This document shows, piece after piece, positions 49,380-60,000 of a stretch of 60,000 nt of DNA. Position numbers and translations under genes: made by a program. How positions within the stretch are numbered: position 1 is the stretch's first letter; each line of letters starts with the position of its first letter. Origin of the DNA: Liolophura sinensis (Eukaryota; Mollusca; Polyplacophora; Chitonida; Chitonidae); NCBI RefSeq assembly GCF_032854445.1, contig NC_088302.1, forward strand, positions 56,028,237 through 56,088,236, given 5' to 3'. Under the pieces are notes generated by a model. The model was not told where the DNA came from, did no database searches, and worked only from the letters and a program-made list of their open reading frames with translations.

Positions 49380-51572
49380 CATTCCCCTTACCACTTGAAA
49401 ACCTTTCATGTAGTCCTTGCATGATTATTCCCCACATCACCATACCATACCTGACTGCCTAGAAGTTAAAAACTGTTGGTCGGACACATACTTGAGCCGA
49501 CCCCATATACTGCTTGTCTTCTCGACGATTTTCGCGACCATGCCACATCTCCTCTTACCAATTCAGAGCCTAATGAACTTGTACAAACATGGCTTATTTC
49601 GCATACGTTCGCACGAAGGATGACCATAGCTCTCTCGCTCGGTGACGAGTTGGTTGATCAAGTTTCCTGGCGTGGTAGCTGATCATACTCGTGTACCCTG
49701 TTATCTTCTTGCCAATGTTTGACTCCCGACCCGATGGAAGCTCACAATTACTTGATTGATTATTGCGCGTAGGATAAAAATCTCCAAGTTTGTTATAACC
49801 TGTCTGTAAGTAGAGCTTCTGGGGGTGTAGAGATGGGCTAGATGAATCTCTCGTTAAACGGGATATAATCTAGCGTCGGTTAACGACCTGAACGACCTGA
49901 TCGTGCGGCCTCATTTCATCGTTACCAGGACTGGGCAGACTCTCATCAACCAACTCAGCCAGGCCTAGATGGCCGATGACAGCTTATCGCAAAAAAACCC
50001 CCAGAAAACATAAACTATTTATCGATCTTAACCTGTAGACGTTATTTCCTAAATGACTAAACCGTGTGGCACACAGCTTCACGGGCCAGTCAGGATAAAG
50101 CTATAATAACTCGTATTTAAGTAACGCCAAAAATTATTAATGTTGGGGCTTTTAACCTCATCAAAACTGATGAACAGAAATCTATAATATTAAGCTTTGC
50201 TAACCTTCTGCAAAAATAAAATGTTTCCAGAAGCAATTTAGAAAAACAACTAAAAGCTTTGTGGCCCGCGGGGCAGTGATGGTAGAAAGAAGTAATACTG
50301 AAAGTGGTGTTGTGCTGCCTTCATAGGTTTGGGAAGGAAAGGATTTAAAATTATTGAGCTTGCAAAAATGGTTCTGCAAAATACCTGACTTGACCGGAGA
50401 AGAGTTTGGCACTTAAAAGGCGGATGATAAAATCGGCACCCAGCGAACTGTTTTTACTACAAAAAACAGCCAACACTACATGATTTAGTCCGTTTTTGAT
50501 CGGAAAGAAAAAAATTTGATGCATCATAGGATCAATAAAAATAAAAACACCTGAAACCGAAGATGCTTCTTGGTAATAACGATGATGACACATATAGCGC
50601 CTCGCTAAGGAACCATAACATACCCCCCAGACATGACGCCTCAGTCCACAGAGGACCTAAACACTTTAACTCAGCCCACCTGTAGCAGTGGACTTCCTGT
50701 CTTGTACAACCTTGTTGTACACAAGTATGGATACAGATTTTAAGCTTAAACAAAGCAGACAGAATGGGCGACGTGTAAGTGAGTGGGTTTGTTTATGTTG
50801 GAAACTGTAGCGTAATCATCTGCCGACTTGCCGGTGATGAGACAAAGTCCGCTTTTAGAAATACTGGTCCGGATCAGCGTAGAATTATCTCTTATCACTA
50901 TAAAATGTATTTTCTTATTTTGTCTGGTTGAGATACATTGTATCTAAATGCGGTAATTCATGATTGCTGGCACCGGTGGTTGTTCCAACAATACTCAATA
51001 CAGAGCACCTTAAATCGGATAACGTTGTTGAAAAAAAAAAAAACAGCTTTCTCCGGTCAGCGATTGACAGTCAGCTTAACCTGTACGGGAAAGGCTTAAG
51101 GATAACACCGAGATATATCCGCGTTTTGGCTGGCCTGATTCTAACTCACCTGTCACTCTTAAAGCCTCCAGGCATGCACACATCTTGTATACGCGCTATT
51201 GTCACAATAAACCAGCTGGATCCTCCTTAAATGACTGTATCAAGTATGGTAGGACGCTAAGCTATATCGGCTATGGCACCACGGGACTTCAAGATTAATA
51301 AAATGTTTCCACTTAATATTCATATGTTTTCTTTTTTAAAATTATATAGCTGTTAAAAGATTACTAGAGTTTTGGAGTTCTGAAGTGGTGACATTAGGTT
51401 CCAAACTTTCAATGTAGTTAATGTCACACTTATTGCATCAGTCAATATTTCAGTTATATATTTCTCAAAAGAGTCACATGTTATCACCTAATGATACCAG
51501 CTCGTAATATTTCATCATCATCCACACGAGTGCTCTATTACCGAATGGCACGAAGAGTTGTTCATGAGTCGT
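49380..51572. other. Intronic, nothing recognised
   Basis: Unique DNA with scattered short A runs and short frames. No exon or transposon remnant could be supported. Confidence 0.5.
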
Positions 51573-51815
51573 TGTTTGTTAGCTGGTCCTGGTACTGATG
51601 GATATGTGTCACTGTTTGTTACCTGGCCCTGGTACTGATGGATATGTGTCACTGTTTGTTAGCTGGTCCTAGTACTGATGGATATGTGTCACTGTTTGTT
51701 AGCTGATCCTAGTACTGATGGATATGTGTCACTGTTTGTTAGCTGGCCCTGGTACTGATGGATATGTGTCACTGTTTGTTAGCTGATCCTAGTACTGAGG
51801 GATATGTGTCGCTGC
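51573..51815. repeat. 40-bp minisatellite, 6 copies
   Basis: The unit is TGTGTCACTGTTTGTTAGCT followed by GGTCCTAGTACTGATGGATA. Confidence 0.94.
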
Positions 51816-51835
51816 CTAAGTGGAGTGTATTGTAA

Positions 51836-51917
51836 AGACACCAGATACTTTAAACCTCATCCAGACACCAGACACAATAGATCTCATCGAGACACCAGGC
51901 ACTTTAAACCTCACCCA
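51836..51917. repeat. About 30-bp tandem repeat, 3 copies
   Basis: AGACACCAGATACTTTAAAC followed by CTCATCC is repeated with substitutions, immediately after the 40-bp array. Confidence 0.75.
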
Positions 51918-53145
51918 GTCACAGTGTAATAATATAGAGCGGACCATTAGGCCTACTATTCCCTTATGTCGATGTTTGACATGAAATGACACATTTTCAC
52001 AAATGCAAGAGACCATTTCAGACAATCGATGGTACTAGTACAGCAAGGAGAGATAAGAGAGAAGTAATATTGGCAGAAGTTTTAAAACCAGGACCTTCAT
52101 AAAGATATTCAAGACAAACATGCCTAAATATCTCACAGGACACACGACTAAAAATATGTGTCAATGATTTCTTCAGACTTTCTCAAAAAATCAAGGTGTT
52201 CAGATGTATTAAAGCTAATAACTTGTTGTTTGATGCCTTCATCCATCAATGCACACCACATAACATCTTAGTAGGACTATACAGACATGATTAGCTGCTT
52301 ATGTGGCAAGCTAACCTCCTTTCTGATCATTACCAACAACGTCACACATAATAACTTAAAAAAAAAACGTTTTTCTCCCAAACGCTATTCAGGCCAAATG
52401 ACACCTACTACTTCAGCTTTCACTGGAAAGCAGGGATGGTTTAGACACTATCGCACTATAATCATCTCCTAGTTTTCTCGTCACTCATACATCCTGGATT
52501 TTCCTCTACTGATTAGCCCGTTGAAATGAGGGGAAGTTATAAAAGGGTCGGTGTCCCGTGTCTCCAAGGCGGCTCTGCTAGTGAATTCCATTTTATATTA
52601 TTTACAGCTGCGTCTTTTCGTCACAGATAGAAGAGAAGGCATGCTTCTATCGGATTTGTTGTTTGAAGTTTACATATGTTTCTGTTACATTCGCAGAATT
52701 GGAAACAGTGCTTCTTATTTTTATTTTCTGCGCACCAATAAAGAGCTATTCAATGTATGCTCCAATACGATAACTACAAGGGATTGTTGTCTTTCCGATT
52801 AGTGGGCTGGGAGTAAACTAAAGAGAAGGCGTCAAGGTCATAATCTAGGCCGCCAATATAAGAGGGAGGAAAAGGTTGGCGGAAGAATTTCAAAAACTAA
52901 ATCTCTGATGGTCTCTGTAATTACTAGAATCAACATCGATCCAGCGTTTAAAATTGATATCACGCAAGATCAATTCTAAGGATTTAAAATCAACTTAGGC
53001 AAGCAGATCGAGAAAGGAGCTTAGTATTTTAGTGTCTAGACTCAGGTTTTGCATTACTTGTGGTCATCTAGTGATTGGTTATAATTAATCCCCCGATATC
53101 TGTAAATCGATGTCTGTTCACGAATGTTCTGTTGCTATGTTTCAG
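51918..53145. other. Last part of receptor intron 1, nothing recognised
   Basis: Unique DNA ending in the acceptor TTGCTATGTTTCAG before exon 2. Confidence 0.6.
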
Positions 53146-53514
53146 GTGTATCTGTGGCCGTCAGCTGCTTTACCCTGGTTGCTCTCTCACTCGAGCGGTA
53201 CTACGCCATCTGCCAGCCTCTCACGTCACGAAGTTGGCAGACCCTCTCCCATTCCTACAAGGCTATAGGGGTGTGTTGGGGGCTGGGCATTGCCATCATG
53301 TCACCCATTGCCCTTTACACCCGCCTACATGCTCTCACTAACGGACGATTTGCGTGCAAAGAAGTGTGGAAGGACCATGTCTGGGAAAAAGTCTACACAG
53401 TCCTTCTTGACATATTCTTGCTTGTTTTACCGCTTCTGATCATGTCTGTGTGCTATGGCAGCATCATGAACACATTGTGGATGGGAATGAAAATGGAATC
53501 GAAAACAGAAAAAG
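53146..53514 (+). CDS. CCKR: Cholecystokinin/sulfakinin-type receptor, exon 2 (residues 137-259)
   Basis: Joins exon 1 within TM3: the last G of exon 1 plus GT makes Gly137. It codes the rest of TM3, ICL2, TM4, ECL2 and TM5. The (E/D)RY switch is ERY at 153-155 (LVALSLERYYAICQPL), as in CCK receptors. SRSWQTLSH in ICL2 matches the family's conserved SR.WQT.SH pattern. TM4 is about 174-193. The ECL2 cysteine C207 (RFACKEVW) should pair with C129. TM5 is about 219-242 (LLDIFLLVLPLLIMSVCYG). It ends at donor AAAG|GTAATT, again phase 1. Confidence 0.95.
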
Positions 53515-54187
53515 GTAATTTAGGTGCCTAGCTCATCACACGAGAGGCGTTCTTGAGACTTCAAATTAGAAGCTTTGGAACTACTATGGTCATTTTCACA
53601 CCTATTGCCAGCAAATCTTCACATTAACATCATCTGTTGCTATGGGCGATTCGATGTAGTACTTATTGGGCTACGTGTAAACAGATACGAATGGGCTCGC
53701 TGACATCGTTGTTCATGTTTGGCTCAGTTTGACTGGCTTTCAAACCACAATAAATACCAGTTGCTTTACCGCTAGTTCACCGTATGCCTGCACATTGCAG
53801 AAATACAGAGATGTTAATTACACGTTATAAGAAGACACTGGTCTAGAATTACTCAAAATTGTGTTGTTTAATCATATTTAATAAACAATACCATGGAAAC
53901 AATGAACTATTCCACGGCCCTGCCTAAAAAGTTATGTCTCAATTAATTAGTTCTAATTGGCCAATAATATAATACAAAATTTTAATGTTGGGCTGACTGT
54001 TACCTATTCTCATTTCGTGGGCCTTTCCCAGTTGATTTACCCAGTTATAACCCACTCACACAATGGCTGCTCCCACAACATTCTAAAAAAAAAGAAAAAC
54101 AGAAAAACAATAACAACAAAACCAATTTGTCGTAAATTTTGATTTTTGTTTTTATTTATTTATTTTATTTGTCTGTTAAATTTCTAG
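53515..54187 (+). other. Receptor intron 2 (673 bp, phase 1)
   Basis: GTAATT donor, T-rich stretch at about 54140-54184, and TTTCTAGCAG at the 3' end. No repeat inside. Confidence 0.92.
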
Positions 54188-54190
54188 CAG
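54185..54190 (+). promoter_or_regulatory. Tandem (NAGNAG) splice acceptor TAGCAG
   Basis: Two AGs three bases apart keep the frame. The first gives Lys-Ala-Glu at the junction and the second Lys-Glu, a one-residue difference in ICL3. Confidence 0.6.
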
Positions 54191-54738
54191 AGGGAAGTTA
54201 CATGAAATACAAAATAACAGACGAAGAACAGGTGGAAACTAACATGTTTCCTATATCCATGGAAACGGAAAGCGGCAGTGCACCTTTGTCAAGACAGTCC
54301 TCTCCGCGGTCCTTTAGAAATCGTTACAGTAGGATAATGAGACAAAGTAACTTCGACAGAACCAAAATCGCCAAGAAAAGAGTGATCAAAATGCTATTCG
54401 CTGTTATACTGGAGTTCTTTGTGTGCTGGACGCCATTGTATGTACTGACCACTTGGAAGACCTTCCATCTGATGAGCCTATTACAGACGATAACCCCGAT
54501 GACAATGTCTCTCATACACCTCTTGTCTTACATTTCCTCTTGCTGTAATCCAATCACGTATTGCTTCATGAACCGGAAGTTTCGTCAGGGGTTCATTACC
54601 GTATTCCGGCGTATGCGCTGTTGGGGTAAGCCGAAAAAAGGCAGACAACTCCACCGGGCATCGTATTCCAGCTATACAGCGACGTCAACCAGAACAGGTC
54701 AGTTTCGGCGCTTTACCATACGAAGTGATCGAGGTTAA
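54188..54738 (+). CDS. CCKR: Cholecystokinin/sulfakinin-type receptor, exon 3 (residues 260-442)
   Basis: Codes the long ICL3 (to about 325, Ser/Arg-rich with SRQSSPRSFRNR), TM6, ECL3, TM7 and the cytoplasmic tail, ending in TAA at 54736-54738. The end of ICL3, KKRVIKML, and TM6 FFVCWTPLY (336-344) match the CCK receptor pattern KKRVI.ML..FF.CW.P. TM7 has SCCNPITYCFMNRKFRQGF with NPITY at 380-384, close to the CCK receptor consensus. C404 in the tail (MRCWGK) is a candidate palmitoylation site. Full protein length is 442 residues, normal for the family. The receptor is expected to couple to G proteins in response to an amidated CCK/sulfakinin-like peptide; that ligand is inferred from the family. 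Confidence 0.95.
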
Positions 54739-54917
54739 TTGTAAAATCTGTTTTTTAATCACTGACTAATACACCAAACAGCGGAAGGCTATTAAGACGG
54801 TGGTATACTGAACTTAATGACAACCCGAGTTTTATCCGGACTGATTCAAAAGAAAGACTCAGTACCATAGAGTATGAGACATTTTTACCTGGGCTCTCAG
54901 AAAAGGGACGCTGGACT

Positions 54918-55400
54918 GGTTGTTCCTGTGGCATACTGCAGAAGATGTACTGGTTATCTCTGTGGCATACTGCAGAGGATGGACAGGTTGTCCCTGTGTC
55001 ATAATGCAGAAGATGGACAGGTTGATCCGGTGTCATAATGCAGAAGATGGACAGGTTGTCCCAGTGTCATAATGCAGAAGATGTACTGGTTGTCTCTGTG
55101 GCATACTGCAGAAGATGGACAGGTTGTCCCAGTGTCATAATGCAGAAGATGGACAGGTTGTCCCTGTGTCATAATGCAGAGGATGGACAGGTTGTCCCAG
55201 TGTCAAAATGCAGAAGATGGACAGGTTGTCCCTGTGTCATAATGCAGAGGATGAACAGGTTGTCCCAGTGTCATAATGCAGAAGATGGACAGGTTGACCC
55301 GGTGTCATACTGCAGAAGATGGACTGGTTGTCCCTGTGTCATAATGCAGAAGTTAGACTGGTTGTCCCTGTGTCCCCATGCAGAAGATAGACTGGTTATT
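54918..55400. repeat. 34-bp minisatellite, about 14 copies, just 3' of the receptor stop
   Basis: The unit is CATAATGCAGAAGATGGACA followed by GGTTGTCCCAGTGT. It starts about 180 bp after the TAA and so may lie in the 3' UTR. The + frame of 123 codons across it is a by-product. Confidence 0.93.
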
Positions 55401-57330
55401 CGCGTGTAATCGACCATATTGTGACTGTATGAAGTGTTCTGCGAGGTGTGATACCAGGTGTCATGTCATGTCGTGCACAATGGCGCTCTCCCCAGACACT
55501 CCTTTGAATACATCGGCATATTGACACCGTCCTGTGAGACAATTGTGATATAAAAAAGCGTAATTAAAAGCTCAAGACACTTAGAGGAGCCACCACAGTG
55601 CCTTATATGAGGAATATAATTTACCATGTAAACGGCCCCAAGGTTGTTCGGAATTATGCTGGAAGACGGTAAGTAATCAGACCTGCTTTCTAAATGGTGT
55701 AAGGGTTTACCGTTTCAACATTTGAATAGATGTCAGGTTTTCGTTGTTTTTGTGCTAAAAGTAAAAAAAAATCTTAGATCAGCTATACTGAAAATGAAAA
55801 TCCATTGCATATACTCCCTATAACAAGAGGTTTTAATCTGTTTGATGTTTTGTTGGCTTTGAATAAAACAAAACCAGCAAAAGACGTGTCTCTTATGGTC
55901 CACCTGCAGTTAGATCATGGTCTGTTAGTAATTGCAGAATTTCTGGAAATCCTTTGCACGACTGATTTAGGCGTTGTTCACACATAGATACGTATCACCA
56001 TCTTGAAGCTGAAACGAAGAGCGAGAGCAATACGAAAATTTGTTGAATGTTATGAAATATTACCTCCAGACAATGAAGAGCTCAGAATTACATGCGTTTC
56101 ACCAAAACATGACTGCTCAAAAATGTATAAAAACATTATGTTGATGATGTTGGAAAGGAAGGAGTGAATAAGTAATTATGGCTTGACGCCACTCCGGTAA
56201 TATTGCAATCATATCAGGGCGATAGAAAGAAAGACGATAAACATATGTGTTCCCGTATACCAATTAGGAAGTACGTCGTTGATTTTCGTATGATGGTGAT
56301 TTGTCTTAAACATTTCAGTGATAAAGCTGACAAAGTTTCTTCCCGGGAAATTCGCTGTGAACTAAGTTGAGGTTTCTCATGTCTCATCGATGATCCAGTT
56401 ATTAATCCATCGATCAAACAGTCAGCCGGGGAGACAAAGAGAATCACTGAAGAATTCCAGTAAAGAAAATGAATGTCATTTTTAATCCGTCGTGGATTTT
56501 GTCCATTTTTACAAATCTTCGAGTTTTTGTCACTTATCTTGGGATCATCTGTTTCTTTTTAGTGTAGCCTTTTAAGTAACACTTTTTTCGGTTTGATATT
56601 TCCTGTCACATCAAAGAATCTTTGCAGCAGTACATCTGATGTGAAGGCCATGTGAAATCGATACCAATGTGTAGCAGAGAAAACCGTAAAAAGCAGGACT
56701 TGATAATGTTGACTTGGGATTGGTAAAAGACATTCATGCGGCGCTCTTTTATACTATTGCCGGTTAGATCAAATGTCTAAGATCTGTAAATGTTTTATCC
56801 AGAGCCTCAGATATGGGCCGACTGAACCATTAAATCACTTCCAGGAATCCACACAAGGTTAACCCCGGCAGTGCCTTAAAGTCTCTCCTCCCTCCACTGG
56901 TGAGGAGAGGGAGTACCGACTGTGCATCATTCACAGATACTCTTTCCCCTCTGTGGACCAAGAATACTTATAAACAAGCTAATCTGGTCTCATCAACGCA
57001 CTAGTTTTTCAAGCGTTCCGAAATAATGAAAGGTCTAAAGACGTGTGGGAAACGTTTGAAATCATGACTCACTTTGGCTCTCTGGAAAAACCTTTAATAT
57101 CCAAGAATAATAGCTATATTTATTTCAACTCGAGAAATTTGATTAGTTTCAATCAGAACTTTAGAAATATGGAAGCCCATTAGTGTCTCGATGAAAAAAA
57201 ATTGGATGTAAAAAAATCGAAATTTCTGCCTTCTTATGTCACCTAGCTAGTATCGCGATTAGGAGCAAACCATACACACATACCTTACGTGTTACTGCAT
57301 ACGGTGTCTCTGTGTGTCATCAGAGAGTGT
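55401..57330. other. Receptor 3' flank, no gene seen
   Basis: Unique DNA. At 56184-56226 GACGCCACTCCGGTAATATT with downstream ATCATATCAGGGCG resembles a decayed molluscan dispersed repeat. Confidence 0.45.
55862..55867 (+). promoter_or_regulatory. Candidate AATAAA polyadenylation hexamer for the receptor
   Basis: A canonical hexamer about 1.1 kb after the stop codon, beyond the 34-bp array. If used, the array is part of the 3' UTR. Confidence 0.25.
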
Positions 57331-57450
57331 CACTGAAAGAAAAAAAGTAGAAATTCCGAGAAAAGAAAGTAGAAATTTCCAGAAAAAGTCGATATTTTGA
57401 CATGAGAAAACCGAAATTTCAAGAGAAAAAGTCGAAATTTCGACTGTTTT
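57190..57450. repeat. Degenerate AAAGTCGAAATTTCGAGAA-type repeat
   Basis: Imperfect blocks of AAAAAGTCGAAATTTC alternate with GAGAAAA over 57340-57450. A single related block (AAAAAAATCGAAATTTC) lies near 57210. Confidence 0.65.
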
Positions 57451-57899
57451 ACTCCCAATTTTTTCTTCACTGTGGACACAAATGGGCTTCCGTAAGAAAG
57501 GCTGGAAATCTTGCAGTTTTATTATATAAAAGAAATCTTCAGGGGTTTTAGCTGGCATATCCGGTTCTTTGGTTACTGAAGCAAATAGTCTGCTGCTGAC
57601 TTTCGTTGAAATATAATATAATATAAATTTTATTTTACAATGTTTTGAAAAATTTTGCATACAAGGTGTTAAAGACCAATTTTCTCTATACTGTATGACC
57701 ACGAATTCTGCACTTTTAACATCATTGGTTAATGGACAAAATGACTGATTGGAGTTTAAGGCCGTACTTTTTTTCTTTTCCCATCGTCTGTCAATGGCTA
57801 GTTCTTTCCTTGTACATAAAAATGATAACCTTTCAATTTTTCTGTATTGTCTAGGATCATATTAAAAAGCTGAAGCTTTCGGTATTTGTTTTCGAAATT

Positions 57900-58150
57900 T
57901 TATCCGAGATTATCATGGTATCAAAGCACTATCTGTGCCATCCACTCCCCCAAAAAACTATACGTTTCGTTAAATTCACTGAGACATGCGAGCAAGTTTT
58001 GAACCACTCTCATATATCTTTCCAGAATTCCTTACTTCTGCTACATTCCAAAAATAAATGTTCTTGGGTTTCCGTCTTCCTTTGGCATAGATCGCACAGA
58101 GCTGAGCCTTTTACATGGGCCTTAACAGGTAACTTAAGGAGACCAGCTGA
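57900..58150 (-). mobile_element. LINE fragment with RT zinc-binding tail (zf-RVT-like)
   Basis: Read on the minus strand from about 58140 the peptide is LPVKAHVKGSALCDLCQRK, then TETQEHLFLECSRSKEFWKD, then a stop and EWFKTC. The C-x2-C...H-x4-C arrangement with ETQEHLF is typical of the zinc-binding domain after the reverse transcriptase in L1/Tx1-like LINEs. Internal stops show it is dead. Confidence 0.6.
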
Positions 58151-59519
58151 ATGTATATTCTATATTGGTGGTGACAAGTGATCTCGTACGCACCGAGTGT
58201 GAGGCCACTTAAGTAACACTACCATTCGTGGCGACTGCTTCCCATTATCGAGATCTTGAGAACAGTTTAGACGGAGAATCTGTATAAGAAAAAATATGCA
58301 TGTGTCCAAAAAGTACGACAGAAAAATGAACCACAAACTATCTCAGGATCATCTCAGAAGTGTCCGGAAGACAAAACACTTCACTCCTTCAAGCATCAAG
58401 ATTAAAAACATAAATGGCTTCGGAATTATCAGCAAGTATAAAAAAAACATTAACTGCAATCCAGAGTGGTTTTGGGGGATGTTTAAAACATTATAAGGCC
58501 GTAAGCTAAATCAGAAACAAAATGGCAAATGAAGGAAGATCGTAAAGCTTTACCTAATATAATATTTTAAAATCCAACAATAGAATGAAATTGTCTATTA
58601 CTAACCGAGTTTGTCATAAGAACATAAAATGTTTGTTGTACCTAAGATTCTTCATTTCGCTATCCAAAGCACAAACTACATCCTTGGCGTGGGTTTAATA
58701 ATCTTAGAAAAATGTTCTGACGGATTATCTGCAGGGTTTTATGTTAAGTTTGTAATCTGTGTAAAGATCCTCTCAGTTCCAAAATACTAGAGTGTTTCCG
58801 TTTTTCATGCGACACGCAAAGTGTCAAACAGCACAGAACCGTGTCTGCTGTACCGATAATGGCTAATTGATACGCTCAGCGCGGAATGCTTCACAGCCGG
58901 CAGGCCTACTATATTCACCTCAGCATGTTTTACGCTTTTTTCTCACTAAAACTGAAAATGTATCCGAGGCGCCTGTTTACTGATCATCATAACATAAGTC
59001 ATAGCATTCTAAAGCTAAGCTGAATACTCTTGAAAAGGAAATATTGTAGTTGAGAGAGCTGTATCCCACACAGGTAATGGATGGATCCATTGGTTAACTT
59101 GAGATTAAATTGTTCTCAGTCGCCATCGATCTTTCAAATGTCTTTGAGCATTTGGCATAATATTTCATTTATTAATGAGTCAATGTATACTCAAACACAT
59201 CTGTCGAAATCCGACATATAAAATGGACACTACCAGGCATCAGTCAACACATTACTTTTCATTACCTTGCATACAGTAATGTTTAACATACGATTCTAGG
59301 TCTGCTGTATGATAGAGATTATATGACAGATTTTAAGTTTAATTAAATTAGATGGTTAGATGATTAAATTAGAAGGTGTTAACGCATTAGAATCAGTCCC
59401 AGGAGAAGAAAACGCATTCCTTCATCGTCCACTGACCCATTGGTGCTGTTGGGAATAAGTAGGTTATTGGATGGCGGTTGTAAATGGTTTTACTAACATA
59501 ATTTAATGTTGCCTACTGT
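58151..59519. other. Intergenic, no gene seen
   Basis: AT-rich unique DNA with short frames only. Confidence 0.5.
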
Positions 59520-59585
59520 GATAGAAAGGAGCACAGTGCTGAAAATTGGTCCAGACCACGTCAGGTTTGGAACAAAACCTACAAG
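59520..59585 (-). mobile_element. Possible decayed copy of the third SINE family
   Basis: AGTGCTGAAAATTGGTCCAG and the following GGTTTGGAACAAAACC line up loosely with the 18280-18335 segment (AGTACTGAAAATTGGCTGAG, GGGTTTCGAACC). The rest cannot be aligned by eye. Confidence 0.3.
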
Positions 59586-60000
59586 ACAGGTAGACTAGGT
59601 ACACCAATCAGCTGTCTGGTGTTCAGATATGGCTTCCTGGGTTTAGTGACAGGCCAGTTTGCCCAGTAGTCTTTGACAATGGCTGTGTTGGGTTACAGGT
59701 TGGAAAGCAGACAAGAGGAATATCTGTGCTGTGTAATAATAACAATGGTAACGTTAAATAGCCTATACAGGATATTTTGGGAAAAGATCCACATTCGCTA
59801 ATTTACTCAGATATTCTGCATTTGTCAAGAAGAGCTCAAATTATTACATTTGAGTAAATCAGGCTTGTTCCTCTGCTATTTGCAATGATTCAAAACCGTT
59901 ATCATGCGAACTGATTTATAAATTTTAGTAATTTTTTGAACGGTAACGTGTGCAGTTGAGGCTGAATTTTTTCATTATTCTAAAACAATAGCAAAAATTC

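Larger units (their letters stand above)
31044..53145 (+). other. Receptor intron 1 (22.1 kb, phase 1)
   Basis: Bounded by GTAAGT and a TTTCAG acceptor. About a third is tandem repeat, and six RUDI-like SINEs lie inside. No additional receptor exon is needed, because the two flanking exons join in frame in the middle of TM3. Confidence 0.9.

Noticed and set aside
57292-57702. 136-codon minus-strand ORF
   Set aside because: A large part is translated from the degenerate GAAATTTC repeat. The rest has no recognisable features.

Overview
This window looks like nuclear DNA of an invertebrate animal, most likely a mollusc (possibly a bivalve). It has short exons with GT/AG borders separated by very long introns, many tandem minisatellites, at least eleven copies of one tRNA-headed SINE that resembles the molluscan RUDI/V-SINE type (judged from memory, not searched), and degenerate LINE fragments. 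There are no prokaryotic operons, CRISPR arrays or viral gene blocks. The one gene recognised with confidence is a cholecystokinin/sulfakinin-type neuropeptide receptor (class A GPCR) on the + strand. Three exons (30635-31043, 53146-53514, 54188-54738) join in phase into a 442-residue protein with all seven membrane segments, split by a 22.1-kb and a 0.67-kb intron. Layout: 1-1688 holds the probable 3' end of an unidentified + strand gene, with a 35-bp minisatellite in its last intron. 1689-10160 is mostly unique non-coding DNA with short repeats, one SINE and one unexplained 105-codon ORF (9306-9623). 10161-14910 is a degenerate + strand LINE (endonuclease, then reverse transcriptase, then an AATC-repeat tail). 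Three unrelated tandem arrays (62, about 93 and 61 bp) lie inside this LINE, and a tRNA-derived SINE is nested in its RT region. 14950-30634 is intergenic, with several minisatellites (about 58, 23 and 68 bp), a CA/GACA-rich tract, a direct/inverted repeat structure and SINEs. 31044-53145 is receptor intron 1. It carries a 60-bp array, an 18-bp array, a 57-bp array interrupted by SINEs, a roughly 3-kb 57-bp array at 44036-47075, a 60-bp array and a 40-bp array. 54739-60000 is the receptor 3' flank: a 34-bp minisatellite starting about 180 bp after the stop codon, then mostly featureless DNA with one LINE fragment carrying a zinc-binding RT tail on the minus strand. Most long ORFs in the window are not genes. 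They arise because several minisatellite units (57 and 60 bp) are multiples of three and so stay open in several frames on both strands. No previously undescribed multi-gene system is visible. The most unusual structure is the LINE with three separate internal tandem expansions.
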